A stretch of DNA of 64,000 nt from the NCBI RefSeq assembly GCF_014641695.1, contig NZ_BMIF01000010.1, positions 1 to 64,000 of the forward strand, given 5' to 3'. The translations under genes were made by a program, and so were the position numbers. This document shows positions 10,701 to 19,919 of the stretch, one piece after another; within the stretch, counting starts at the first letter, position 1; every line of letters begins with the position of its first letter. The stretch is from Nitratireductor aestuarii. Lineage in GTDB: Bacteria > Pseudomonadota > Alphaproteobacteria > Rhizobiales > Rhizobiaceae. A model generated the notes under the pieces. The model saw only the letters and a list, made by a program, of their open reading frames with translations, was not told where the DNA came from and ran no database searches.

Positions 10701-11111
10701 CATGATGGAGGCCTCGATGGCAAACAGCATGAAGGTGAAGCTGGCGTAGATCAGCGATGTGATCGTTGACCCGATATAGCCGAAGCCCGCGCCGCGCGTG
10801 AGCAGGTCGATATCCACGCCATAGCGGATTGCGTAGCGGCTGATCGGCAAGCCGACGATGAGCATGACCACGGCTGCCGCGAGAATCGCAAAGAACGCGT
10901 TGGTGGTGCCGTAGGAGAGTGTGATCGTACCGCCGATCGCTTCCAGCGCCAGGAACGAGATCGCGCCAATGGCCGTGTGGGAGATCCGGTTGGAGGAAAA
11001 GCGGCGCGCACTCTTGGCGGTGAACCGCAGCGCATAATCTTCCAGCGTCTGGTCGGCAACCCAGCGGTTGTATTGCCGACGAACCGGAATGATGCGCTGT
11101 CGGGCGGCCAT
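7728..11111 (-). CDS. Hybrid sensor histidine kinase with NCS1-type permease sensor domain
   Basis: A 1127-residue protein with an unusual architecture. Residues about 20-490 form about 12 membrane helices resembling NCS1 permeases (cytosine/purine/allantoin family). A Cys-rich knuckle follows at about 502-540 (eight Cys beginning CSICEHPF and ending CHDMCKP), then two more membrane helices (about 565-625), a coiled coil, a HisKA domain with phospho-His685 (SHELRTPLN), an HATPase domain (NAIKF, DTGRGI, GLGLGL), a receiver with Asp971 and a helical C-terminal tail. The start at 11111 has AAGGA upstream; a longer frame begins at 11279 but reads non-membrane, Cys-rich sequence. It is divergent from urtA and coupled to the regulator gene. 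It probably senses a transported N compound such as urea; the ligand is inferred from context. Confidence 0.9.
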   Translation of the reverse strand: MAARQRIIPVRRQYNRWVADQTLEDYALRFTAKSARRFSSNRISHTAIGAISFLALEAIGGTITLSYGTTNAFFAILAAAVVMLIVGLPISRYAIRYGVDIDLLTRGAGFGYIGSTITSLIYASFTFMLFAIEASIMTGALHLTFGIPAWLGYIISAAVVIPLVVYGVRLISRFQLITQPIWIILNILPFVFIAFVDWEKIELWRAFSGVGHSNGEVSGVAAFDLLEFGAASAVILALMPQIGEQVDFLRFLPSTGLQKQRHRLAVFLAGAGWVLVGVPKLLAGSFLAVLVLATGVAVDQASDPAHMYLVAFGYMIPNETAALLLMVAFVVVSQLKINVMNAYAGSLAWSNFFSRLTHSHPGRVVWLIFNVTIALLLMELGIYRLLEETLGIFSIIAMSWLCTISADLFINKPLGLAPPGIEFKRAHLYDINPVGLGGMVGSAAIALAAHFGLFGSVMASLSTYLTMTTFVISPAIAYLTKGKFYLARKPRQEWKNLSSITCSICEHPFEPEDMAWCPAYAAPICSLCCSLDSRCHDMCKPRASAKAQVAAVARTTLPHAVVEKLGTRLGRYGITVALSVSGIGAILAIVAWQAALAIPANADVIYSTILIVFFVFAVIAGIVSWFYVLAHDSRVVAEEESSRQNTLLLKEIAAHKKTDAALQEAKEAAESANRAKSRYVVGLSHELRTPLNAVLGYAQLMERDETIPPPRQSAVKVIKRSAEHLSGLIDGLLDISKIEAGKLQVYSNEINIQDFLDQIVEMFRLQANAKGLTFEHTRSPSLPQYVRTDEKRLRQILVNLLSNAIKFTDTGTVRLDIEYRSQVATFTISDTGRGIAEKDLPRIYEPFHRGEAETIQRMPGLGLGLTITQLLTNTLGGEITVSSEKNKGTTFRVRLMLSAVERPSTAPAPERQILSYLGPRRTIVVVDDNEDHRDLMRETLAPMDFIVLTASSGPECLTLIEGVKADLFFVDISMPGMNGWQLVAKLRDAGQTAPIVMLSANIGDGTGITTEGHNDTLGKPFNLRQLCDKLALHLGLQWTYRDQAGSAKAPERQGRIVPPAPAHVAELIKLGEIGYVRGIEAKLAEIARQPEHQPFAEALREYVRAFNLSGYDSFLRRFENEGEHRND

Positions 11112-11224
11112 TGTGATCCTTTGCCGGGACGGGTGGGAAATGCAGCTGCGCGAGGTTCTAGCATAGCGGGTCCCGCTCGGAAATTGCTGCGGCGCGACGA
11201 AGGTGCACTTCTTTCCCCCAGCAT

Positions 11225-11241
11225 CTACGTAGAATGTCGTA
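11225..11241. promoter_or_regulatory. TACGTA-type element upstream of urtA
   Basis: CTACGTAGAATGTCGTA lies in the 225-base divergent region between the sensor kinase and urtA, about 95 bases upstream of the urtA ATG. It contains the palindrome CTACGTAG and, one turn further, a degenerate CGTA copy. NarL-class LuxR regulators bind TAC-type half-sites, so it is a candidate operator for the adjacent response regulator. A perfect inverted repeat AGCGGG-T-CCCGCT is at 11165-11177 in the same region. Confidence 0.4.
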
Positions 11242-11336
11242 TGTGCAGTGCAGCAGAACTGACAGATGATCCCCTCCAAGCAATGGCCAACAGAGCAAAA
11301 CCTCCATTGTGGGTTCGATCAGAGGGGATCACGAAC

Positions 11337-12626
<1,290 letters not shown>

Positions 12627-12673
12627 GCCAGACGACACCCGAAATATGATGGGCTCGGCCCCTCATACAACAT

Positions 12674-12697
12674 CCCTCTTCCCGCCAGGGAAGAGGG
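12674..12697. promoter_or_regulatory. Perfect stem-loop between urtA and urtB
   Basis: CCCTCTTCCC (12674-12683) pairs perfectly with GGGAAGAGGG (12688-12697) around a GCCA loop, with no T run behind it. In the 110-base gap between the binding-protein gene and the permease genes it probably stabilises the urtA 3' end or causes partial termination, so that the binding protein is made in excess. Confidence 0.6.
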
Positions 12698-12736
12698 TTC
12701 GGCATCTCCGCCGGGTGGTTTAAGGAACCCGTGAAC

Positions 12737-14344
12737 ATGATCCGCTTTCTCTCTTCGCTCATTCTGCTTCTCACGCTCGCGGTCTCGGGGCATGCGCAGG
12801 GTGGAGCTGATCCCCGACCTCTCATTGATGCGCTCGGCAAGGCGAACTTCAAGCAGGCTGAAGAACTGCTTGGCCAGATCGCTGCAACCGGAGACGCGCG
12901 TGTCGCGCCTGCGCTTGAAGCCTTCGCGGCTGGCGATCTCTACGCCCGCAAGTCCGACGGGGCGGTGTTCATCGCGAAGCCGGCTGGCAAGAACTTCAAG
13001 CTGATCGACCCCTTGAGCGGCGAGGAAGTGGAAGAGGCTGGAAAGGGTGCTGTTGCCAAGATCAAGATCAACAATAACCTCCGCCGCGTGATCCGTTCCA
13101 CGCTCGGCGGTTTGACGCTTCTGAGCCCGGACCGGGCCACGCGCCTGCGGGCAGCTGAAGCGGTCATGCGCAGCCCCAGCGCGGAAAACCTCGAACTCAT
13201 TGAAGCCGCTCTGGAAAAGGAAAGCGACGGAGCAGTCAAGGCCCGCATGGAGCAGGCCCGCGCCGTTTCGCTCCTCGCCTCTGACCGTGGCGTTGAAGAA
13301 AAGCGCGCGGCCATCGACACCATCCGGAGCCTCGGCGGACGTCCTGCCATCGCGATCCTGATGACAGCCGCTCCGGCTGTTGACCCGGCGCTCAAGGAAG
13401 ATCTGAACCACGCCATCCGCCAGCTTGAGAGCAATCTCGCGGCGTGGGACGTGGCGCAGAACGTCTGGTATGGCCTGTCGCTCGGTTCGGTCCTGCTGCT
13501 CGCAGCCATCGGCCTTGCCATTACCTTTGGCGTAATGGGCATCATCAACATGGCCCACGGCGAGATGGTGATGATCGGCGCGTACTCCACCTTTGTCGTG
13601 CAGCAGCTGATCCGCACCAACGCACCGCAACTCTTCGACTGGTCGCTGTTGATCGCCGTGCCGGTCGCCTTCCTCGTCACTGGTATCGTTGGCCTGGTAA
13701 TCGAACGTGGCGTGATCCGCTTCCTCTACGGTCGCCCGCTCGAGACGCTGCTTGCCACCTGGGGTATCTCGCTGATCCTGCAGCAGTCCGTGCGCTCCAT
13801 CTTCGGTCCCACCAATCAGGAAGTGGGCAACCCGTCGTGGATGTCCGGTTCGTTTCCTCTCGGCGGCATGACCGTCACCTGGAACCGCATGTGGATCATC
13901 CTCTTCTCGATTTCAATCTTCCTCGCGCTGCTTGCCCTGATGAAGAAGTCCTCCTTCGGTCTGCAGATGCGCGCGGTGACGCAGAACCGCCGCATGGCAT
14001 CCTCCATGGGCATCCGCACCCCCTGGGTTGACGCGCTCACCTTCGCGCTTGGCTCAGGCATCGCAGGCATCGCAGGCGTGGCGCTCTCCCAGATCGACAA
14101 CGTCTCGCCAAACCTCGGACAGGCCTACATCATCGACAGTTTCATGGTCGTGGTGTTCGGTGGCGTCGGCAATCTCTGGGGTACGCTCGTCGGAGCGCTC
14201 TCGCTCGGCGTCCTCAACAAGTTCCTCGAACCATCAGTCGGCGCCGTGCTCGGCAAGATCCTCGTGCTCGTACTGATCATCCTCTTCATTCAGAAGCGTC
14301 CGCGCGGCCTGTTCGCGCTCAAGGGAAGGGCGGTGGAAGCATGA
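12737..14344 (+). CDS. urtB: Urea ABC transporter permease UrtB
   Basis: UrtB, 535 residues, of the LivH branch of ABC permeases. A signal-like segment (about 1-22) is followed by a 200-residue helical extracytoplasmic region, then about eight membrane helices from residue 240 with the conserved GIINMAHGEMVMIGAYS segment and a C-terminal ALKGRAVEA. The long N-terminal region is usual for UrtB and absent from LivH. AAGGA at 12722-12726 serves either the ATG at 12737 or a GTG at 12731. The stop overlaps the urtC ATG by four bases. Confidence 0.95.
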   Translation: MIRFLSSLILLLTLAVSGHAQGGADPRPLIDALGKANFKQAEELLGQIAATGDARVAPALEAFAAGDLYARKSDGAVFIAKPAGKNFKLIDPLSGEEVEEAGKGAVAKIKINNNLRRVIRSTLGGLTLLSPDRATRLRAAEAVMRSPSAENLELIEAALEKESDGAVKARMEQARAVSLLASDRGVEEKRAAIDTIRSLGGRPAIAILMTAAPAVDPALKEDLNHAIRQLESNLAAWDVAQNVWYGLSLGSVLLLAAIGLAITFGVMGIINMAHGEMVMIGAYSTFVVQQLIRTNAPQLFDWSLLIAVPVAFLVTGIVGLVIERGVIRFLYGRPLETLLATWGISLILQQSVRSIFGPTNQEVGNPSWMSGSFPLGGMTVTWNRMWIILFSISIFLALLALMKKSSFGLQMRAVTQNRRMASSMGIRTPWVDALTFALGSGIAGIAGVALSQIDNVSPNLGQAYIIDSFMVVVFGGVGNLWGTLVGALSLGVLNKFLEPSVGAVLGKILVLVLIILFIQKRPRGLFALKGRAVEA

Positions 14345-15504
14345 TCACCAGCTTTGTTCTTCGTGCCCTCAACGGCCGGATCACCATCACCATCGCGATC
14401 CTCCTCGCTGTCGCCGCTCTGGTTCCGGCACTGAATATCCTGGTGCCGCCGGGCAATCCCTTCCACATCCCAACCTACGCCGTCTCGCTGATGGGCAAGT
14501 ATCTTTGCTACGCGCTGCTGGCGCTGGCGCTGGATCTGGTCTGGGGTTACTGCGGCATCCTCTCGCTCGGCCACGGCGCGTTCTTCGCGCTCGGCGGCTA
14601 CGCCATGGGCATGTACCTGATGCGCCAGATCGGCCCGCGCGGCGTATATGGGGACCCGATCCTGCCCGATTTCATGGTGTTCCTGAACTGGAAGGAACTT
14701 CCCTGGTTCTGGTACGGGTTCGACATGTTCCCTTTTGCCATGCTGATGGTGCTGCTGGTGCCGGGACTGCTCGCCTTCGTCTTTGGCTGGTTCGCCTTCC
14801 GCTCCCGCGTCAACGGCGTTTATCTGTCGATCATCACCCAGGCGATGACCTACGCGCTGATGCTCGCCTTCTTCCGCAACGACATGGGCTTTGGCGGCAA
14901 CAACGGCCTGACTGATTACAAGGAAATCCTCGGCTTCTCCGTTCAGGCGCAGGGCACGCGCGCCGTTTTGTTCGCTGCCTCGGCGGTGATGCTGGCGCTC
15001 TGCCTGCTGCTCGCCTCGGCCATCGTCAATTCCAAGTTCGGCAAGGTTCTGGTGGGCGTACGTGATGCGGAGAGCCGCGTACGCTTCCTCGGCTTCCGTG
15101 TCGAAAACATCAAGCTCTTCACGTTCGTCGTTTCAGCCATGATGGCGGGGGTCGCCGGGGCTCTGTTCGTTCCGCAAGTCGGAATCATCAACCCCGGCGA
15201 ATTTGCTCCCGCGAACTCTATCGAGGTGGTCGTCTGGACGGCAGTGGGCGGACGCGGGACACTGATGGGTCCGATCATCGGCGCGGTTCTGGTGAATGCT
15301 GGAAAGAGCTTCTTCACCGGCGCGTTCCCGGAATTCTGGCTCTTCGCGCTCGGCGGCCTCTTCATCGCAGTCACACTGTTCCTGCCCAAGGGCATCGTTG
15401 GAACGGTCGAGAAATACTGGCAGGCGCGCAAGGCGACCAGGAAGGCCAGTGAAACCAGCAGGGGCGGAGACGTTCTTACAGCCCAGCCACAGGCGGCGGA
15501 GTAG
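14341..15504 (+). CDS. urtC: Urea ABC transporter permease UrtC
   Basis: UrtC, 387 residues, LivM-type permease with about ten membrane helices. Landmarks are LDLVWGYCGILSLGHGAFFALGGY near residue 60, the GFGGNNGLTDYK loop and the coupling segment VGVRDAESRVRFLGF. It pairs with UrtB in the inner membrane. It overlaps urtB by four bases and lies five bases ahead of urtD. Confidence 0.96.
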   Translation: MITSFVLRALNGRITITIAILLAVAALVPALNILVPPGNPFHIPTYAVSLMGKYLCYALLALALDLVWGYCGILSLGHGAFFALGGYAMGMYLMRQIGPRGVYGDPILPDFMVFLNWKELPWFWYGFDMFPFAMLMVLLVPGLLAFVFGWFAFRSRVNGVYLSIITQAMTYALMLAFFRNDMGFGGNNGLTDYKEILGFSVQAQGTRAVLFAASAVMLALCLLLASAIVNSKFGKVLVGVRDAESRVRFLGFRVENIKLFTFVVSAMMAGVAGALFVPQVGIINPGEFAPANSIEVVVWTAVGGRGTLMGPIIGAVLVNAGKSFFTGAFPEFWLFALGGLFIAVTLFLPKGIVGTVEKYWQARKATRKASETSRGGDVLTAQPQAAE

Positions 15505-15509
15505 GCACA

Positions 15510-16268
15510 ATGACTGAAGAAACGAATGCACCCCGCAGCCTGCTCTACCTCGATGGCGTGTCGGTCTCCTTCGACGGATTCAAGGCGCTGAACTCGCTGT
15601 CGCTGGTGATTGAACCAGGTGAGTTACGCGCGATCATCGGTCCGAACGGTGCCGGGAAGACCACCATGATGGACGTGATCACCGGCAAGACGCGACCGGA
15701 TACCGGAACCGTTCTGTTCGAAGATACGATCGATCTCACAAAGAGAGACGAGGCCGACATTGCCCAGCTCGGCATCGGGCGAAAGTTCCAGAAGCCGACT
15801 GTCTTCGAAAGCCACACGGTCTGGGACAACTTGGAGCTGGCGTTGAACCGCCCGCGCGGCGTCTACTCGACGCTCTTCTATCGCCTCTCCGGTGAAGACA
15901 AGGACCGCATCGAGGAGATCCTCGCCACCATCCGCCTGTCGCACAGAAAGGATGAACTGGCAGCCAATTTGAGCCATGGGCAGAAGCAATGGCTGGAGAT
16001 CGGCATGCTGCTGGCGCAGGAGCCGAAGCTGCTTCTGGTCGATGAGCCCGTCGCCGGAATGACCGACGCGGAAACGGCGGAAACCGCCGTTCTGCTTCGG
16101 GAGATCGCCAGGACGCGCTCGGTGGTTGTGGTGGAGCACGACATGGGCTTCATCCGCGATCTCGGCGTGAAGGTCACCTGTCTGGCCGAAGGCTCCGTGC
16201 TTGCCGAAGGATCGATCGACTTCGTGTCGAGCGATCCGAAGGTGATCGAGAACTATCTGGGCCGGTAA
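15510..16268 (+). CDS. urtD: Urea ABC transporter ATPase UrtD
   Basis: UrtD, 252 residues, LivG-type ATPase. Walker A GPNGAGKT is at residues 44-51, the signature reads NLSHGQKQWLEIGM and Walker B LLLVDEPVAGM. The signature LSHGQ, in place of LSGGQ, is usual in UrtD. It energises urea import with UrtE. urtE follows 12 bases downstream. Confidence 0.96.
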   Translation: MTEETNAPRSLLYLDGVSVSFDGFKALNSLSLVIEPGELRAIIGPNGAGKTTMMDVITGKTRPDTGTVLFEDTIDLTKRDEADIAQLGIGRKFQKPTVFESHTVWDNLELALNRPRGVYSTLFYRLSGEDKDRIEEILATIRLSHRKDELAANLSHGQKQWLEIGMLLAQEPKLLLVDEPVAGMTDAETAETAVLLREIARTRSVVVVEHDMGFIRDLGVKVTCLAEGSVLAEGSIDFVSSDPKVIENYLGR

Positions 16269-16280
16269 AGGAAGAAGCAT

Positions 16281-16976
16281 ATGCTGACGGTTGAAAACGC
16301 AAACCTCCATTACGGCGCTTCCCAGGCCCTGCGCGGTGTTTCCATCAAGGCGGAAATGGGCAAGATCACATGCGTGCTCGGACGCAACGGCGTCGGCAAG
16401 TCGAGCCTTCTGCGCGCCATCGTCGGCCAGCACCCTCTTTCCGCAGGCTCGGTCAGCTTCAACGGAACGCAGCTGAACGGCATGGCGCCCTACAACCGCG
16501 CGCGACAGGGCGTCGGCTATGTCCCGCAGGGACGCGAAATCTTCCCGCTGCTGACGGTGAAGGAGAACCTCGAAACGGGCTACGCTCCGCTGAAGCGGTC
16601 GGAACGCTCGATCCCGCCGGAGATCTTCAACCTCTTTCCTGTGCTGCAGTCGATGCTTGGCCGTCGCGGCGGCGACCTTTCGGGCGGCCAGCAGCAGCAG
16701 CTCGCCATCGGCCGGGCGTTGGTCATGCGCCCGCAGATCCTCGTTCTGGATGAGCCCACTGAAGGCATCCAGCCGTCGATCATCAAGGATATCGGCCGGG
16801 CGATCCGTTACCTGCGCGATTCCGCCGGCATGGCGATCCTGCTGGTGGAACAGTACCTCGACTTCTGCCGCGAGCTTGCCGACCACGTCTACATCATGGA
16901 TCGCGGCGAGATCGTGCACGAGGGCTCAGCAGAGACGCTGGATACGTCGGAGGCGAGGCGGCACCTGACCGTCTGA
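16281..16976 (+). CDS. urtE: Urea ABC transporter ATPase UrtE
   Basis: UrtE, 231 residues, LivF-type ATPase. Walker A GRNGVGKS is at residues 34-41, the signature is LSGGQQQQLAIGRAL and Walker B ILVLDEPTEGIQPS; the GIQPSII segment is typical of UrtE. It is the last gene of the urt operon and has a GGAAGAAG ribosome site. A GC-rich hairpin separates it from the convergent osmoprotectant genes. Confidence 0.96.
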   Translation: MLTVENANLHYGASQALRGVSIKAEMGKITCVLGRNGVGKSSLLRAIVGQHPLSAGSVSFNGTQLNGMAPYNRARQGVGYVPQGREIFPLLTVKENLETGYAPLKRSERSIPPEIFNLFPVLQSMLGRRGGDLSGGQQQQLAIGRALVMRPQILVLDEPTEGIQPSIIKDIGRAIRYLRDSAGMAILLVEQYLDFCRELADHVYIMDRGEIVHEGSAETLDTSEARRHLTV

Positions 16977-16990
16977 TGTCAAGTTTGAGA

Positions 16991-17014
16991 GATGGGGCGG
17001 GGGGCGCCCCCATC
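16991..17014. terminator. GC-rich hairpin between convergent urtE and the osmoprotectant permease
   Basis: GATGGGG (16991-16997) pairs with CCCCATC (17008-17014) and the stem can extend inward with a bulge. There is no clear T run. It fills almost all of the 40-base gap between two convergent stops, so a shared terminator is the likely role. Confidence 0.45.
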
Positions 17015-17016
17015 GA

Positions 17017-17763
17017 TCAGGCCGTGGCGGACGCACCGAAGCGATTTGCAAAGGCGCGCTCCGCCACGGTTAGCAGATCGAAGATCAGGATCGCCAGCAC
17101 GCCTACAAGGGCCGCCCCCTGAACGATGAAGGCCATGTTGTTGGTGAGCAGCCCGGCGATGATGACTTCGCCGAGCGTGCGCGCCGCGACCGTTGAACCG
17201 ATCGTCGCCGTGCCGAGCGAAATAACGGCGGATACTCGAATGCCGGTCAGGATCAGCGGCGCTGCGAGCGGCAGTTCAACCTTGAAAAGGCGCTGGGCGG
17301 CGGTCATGCCGACGCCACGCGCGGCTTCGCTCACAGAGGGCGGGATGGTGGTGAGACCCGTCACCGTATTCTCGAAGATCGGTAGCAGCCCGTAGAGGAA
17401 AAGCGCGACCAGCGTCGGCGCGGAGCCGAAGCCCAGCACCGGAACGGCGAGCGCCAGCACGGCCACGGGCGGAAAGGTCTGGCCGATATTTGCGACGCTG
17501 CGGGAAAGTGGCAGGAAATCCCGTCCGGAACGCCGCGTCACCAGAATTGCGAGCGTAATGGCGACGATGCTTGCCGCAAGTGTGGCAACGGCAGTCAGCG
17601 TCAGGTGGATCAGCGTCAGCTGCCAAAGCACGCCTTGCGTATAGATTGTGGGTGCGTTTTCGCGATTGAGCGGCCTCAGGATATCCGCGAACAGTTGCGG
17701 TTCAGCCAGAAACAGGCAGAGCAGAAGCCACAAGCATAGGCGGATGAGCCATGCCGCCCTCAT
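17017..17763 (-). CDS. Osmoprotectant ABC transporter permease (YehW/OpuBD-like)
   Basis: A 248-residue inner-membrane permease with six predicted helices, of the ProW/OpuBB-type family. The coupling segment EAARGVGMTAAQRLFKVELPLAAPLILTGIR (about 145-175) contacts the ATPase. It is the last gene of a four-gene leftward operon in the order binding protein, permease, ATPase, permease, the same order as E. coli yehZYXW. It overlaps the ATPase gene by four bases. Likely substrates are glycine betaine or related quaternary amines; this is inferred from family only. Confidence 0.88.
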   Translation of the reverse strand: MRAAWLIRLCLWLLLCLFLAEPQLFADILRPLNRENAPTIYTQGVLWQLTLIHLTLTAVATLAASIVAITLAILVTRRSGRDFLPLSRSVANIGQTFPPVAVLALAVPVLGFGSAPTLVALFLYGLLPIFENTVTGLTTIPPSVSEAARGVGMTAAQRLFKVELPLAAPLILTGIRVSAVISLGTATIGSTVAARTLGEVIIAGLLTNNMAFIVQGAALVGVLAILIFDLLTVAERAFANRFGASATA

Positions 17764-18698
17764 TGCATCTTCGCGGCTCGTCTGGAAATCGCGTCCATGG
17801 TCACGCGCCCGATGCGTTCGTTGCGCGCAGAGACTACGGGCAGGGCACTTCGCCTTGACCAGAGCATTTCTGCAAAGGCATCGCGCAGCGTTGCCGTCTC
17901 GGCAACCGGAGCGCCCTCCGCGTCACCGCTTTCGACAGCGGTGCTGACCGGCGCAAGCGACAGAAGCCGGAAGGGCCTTTCATTCTGGCCGATGAGGTCT
18001 GCGACGAATGGGTGGGCCGGATGGAGCAGGATGTTCTGAGGAGTGTCATATTGGAGAAGCCGCCCGCCATCCATGACGGCGATCATGTCGCCGAGCTGGA
18101 TCGCTTCATCCATGTCATGGGTAACGAGGATGACGGTCGTCCCGAACTTCTTCTGAATCGCGGAAAGGTCGTCCCGCGCCTTGTTGCGGATGATCGGGTC
18201 GAGCGCACCGAAGGGCTCATCCATCAGCAGGATATGCGGCTCGGCGGCAAGTGCTCGGGCGACGCCGACGCGCTGCTGCTGGCCGCCCGAAAGTTCACTT
18301 GGCAGCCGGTCACGATATTCGGCGGGGTTTAGCTGGAAAACATCGAGCAGTTCATTGATGCGCTGATCAATACGGGCGCGCTCCCAACCCACAAGCTGCG
18401 GCACGGTCGCGATGTTCTCAGCCACCGTCTTGTGCGGGAAAAGGCCATAGCCCTGGATCACGTAGCCGATGCGCCGGCGCAGCTCGAATGGCTTCACCGT
18501 CCGCGTGTCCTCTCCGTCGATCCTGATTGCGCCCGAAGAAGGCTCCACAAGGCGGTTGATCATCCGGAGCAACGTGGTCTTTCCGGAGCCCGATGTGCCG
18601 ACGATGGCCGCAACCGTGCCGGCTTCGACGTTGAAGCTCACAGTCTCCACCGCGGTCATCGCGCCATAAATCTTCGAAACGGCATCGATTTCGATCAT
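17760..18698 (-). CDS. Osmoprotectant ABC transporter ATPase (YehX/OpuCA-like)
   Basis: A 312-residue ATPase. Walker A GTSGSGKT is at 34-41, the signature LSGGQQQR at 136-143 and Walker B ILLMDEP at about 156-162, followed by the THDMDEAIQLGD switch region. A C-terminal extension (about 230-312) contains a degenerate CBS-like half (SALPVVSARNERIGRVTMDAI), the type of module that senses ionic strength in OpuA. It overlaps both flanking permease genes by four bases. Confidence 0.92.
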   Translation of the reverse strand: MIEIDAVSKIYGAMTAVETVSFNVEAGTVAAIVGTSGSGKTTLLRMINRLVEPSSGAIRIDGEDTRTVKPFELRRRIGYVIQGYGLFPHKTVAENIATVPQLVGWERARIDQRINELLDVFQLNPAEYRDRLPSELSGGQQQRVGVARALAAEPHILLMDEPFGALDPIIRNKARDDLSAIQKKFGTTVILVTHDMDEAIQLGDMIAVMDGGRLLQYDTPQNILLHPAHPFVADLIGQNERPFRLLSLAPVSTAVESGDAEGAPVAETATLRDAFAEMLWSRRSALPVVSARNERIGRVTMDAISRRAAKMQ

Positions 18699-19900
18699 CG
18701 GTGTTCACGCCTTTCCTTGCGGCTCATGTCGATGAACGCGTCCATCAGCACGGCGGATGCAAATGCGAGGATGATTGTCGGGATGACGCCGAGCAGCACC
18801 AGATCGATCGACGCCTGGCCAAGCCCCTGAAAGACGAAGACGCCGAAGCCGCCGCCGCCAATAAGCGCGGCAATCGTCGTAAGACCAATGTTCTGCACGA
18901 GCACAATGCGGATGCCGGCAAGGATGGCGGGCAGCGCCAGCGGAAGCTCGATGCGCAGCAAACGCTGATGCCGCGTCATGCCCATGCCGCGCGCCGCTTC
19001 CCGTGCGCTTGTTGAGACGCCTTCAAGACCGGCAAGCGTATTTCCGGTGATTGGCAGAAGTGAATAGGCGAAGAGCGCTACGAGCGCCGGTGCCGTGCCG
19101 ATGCCCCGGATGCCAAGTGCTGAGACGACGGGCACGTTGCTTGCGAGCCACGACAGCGGCGCGATCAGGAGCCCGAAGAGCGCCAGCGACGGGACCGTCT
19201 GGACGAAGGTCAGCGTGTTCAGGATCGCTGAACGTGTACCGCGCTGGTTCTGGCAGGTGATGCCGAGCGGAATCCCGACGATGCAGGCAGCCAGCATGGA
19301 ACCGACGGAAAGCGTGATGTGTTGCCGCGCCTCGCGCCAGAATAGCTGCGCCTGGTTTTCATATTCCTTGAGGAACGAGATGTTCGACCAGAGCCCGCTT
19401 GAAACCAGAAGCAACAGCGCGCCCAAAGCGGCTGTCGCCAGCGCAATGCGTGTGGTCGGGCGAAGCCTTAGCCGGGTAATGGCGTCGGTCAGGCCCAGCG
19501 AGAAGGCAAAGAGCAGCAGCCAGAAGCCACTCGCCGGCCGCACCCGCGCATAGGTGTTTGCATCAGCGGAAAGGTGATCCGCTGCCAGGCCCGCCGCCAC
19601 GAGTAGCAATGCGATCGCAGCGCCAGCTGAAACTGCGCGGAGCTTGGTGGACGTGCGGACCAGCAGAAGGAGGGCCGCGACGCCAAGGGCTGCCAACAGC
19701 ATAACGGCATAAGTTTGCGGCAGTGATGCGAGGATGGACCGCGATTCCGCTTCAACAATGCGGTTTGCGGCAAAGCTCATAAACGGCAGAAACATCGCCG
19801 CGACGGCGATGGGTGCTACGAGCAGCCCTACCTTGTCGTACCAGAGCGCGCGCCCGCCATCACGCAAGTCCTCGGACGTCTGGGTTGCTCCGCTGTTCAT
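18695..19900 (-). CDS. Osmoprotectant ABC transporter permease (YehY-like)
   Basis: A 401-residue permease, longer than its partner. An N-terminal part of about 190 residues contains four or five extra membrane helices; the C-terminal 200 residues carry the BPD_transp_1 domain with EAARGMGMTRHQRLLRIELPLALPAILAGIR as coupling loop and the typical LTTIAALIGGGGFG motif. The extra N-terminal helices match YehY rather than OpuBB. It lies 19 bases downstream of the binding-protein gene. Confidence 0.9.
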   Translation of the reverse strand: MNSGATQTSEDLRDGGRALWYDKVGLLVAPIAVAAMFLPFMSFAANRIVEAESRSILASLPQTYAVMLLAALGVAALLLLVRTSTKLRAVSAGAAIALLLVAAGLAADHLSADANTYARVRPASGFWLLLFAFSLGLTDAITRLRLRPTTRIALATAALGALLLLVSSGLWSNISFLKEYENQAQLFWREARQHITLSVGSMLAACIVGIPLGITCQNQRGTRSAILNTLTFVQTVPSLALFGLLIAPLSWLASNVPVVSALGIRGIGTAPALVALFAYSLLPITGNTLAGLEGVSTSAREAARGMGMTRHQRLLRIELPLALPAILAGIRIVLVQNIGLTTIAALIGGGGFGVFVFQGLGQASIDLVLLGVIPTIILAFASAVLMDAFIDMSRKERREHR

Positions 19901-19919
19901 GCGCGGGATTCCCGAGCTG

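Noticed and set aside
11112-11279. 56-residue N-terminal extension of the permease-kinase sensor
   Set aside because: It reads through the divergent promoter and has Cys/Arg/Ser-rich non-homologous sequence; AAGGA precedes the ATG at 11111.
11112-11336. Possible sigma-54 (-24/-12) promoter for urtA
   Set aside because: No TGGCAC-N5-TTGC-like string could be found in the divergent region.
10977-11336. Longer N-terminus of UrtA
   Set aside because: The extension is antisense to the sensor gene and lacks signal-peptide character; ATG 11337 with AGAGGGGA gives a proper signal peptide.
15624-16919. 431-residue frame antisense to urtD and urtE
   Set aside because: Shadow of the two ATPase genes, no motif and no start signal.
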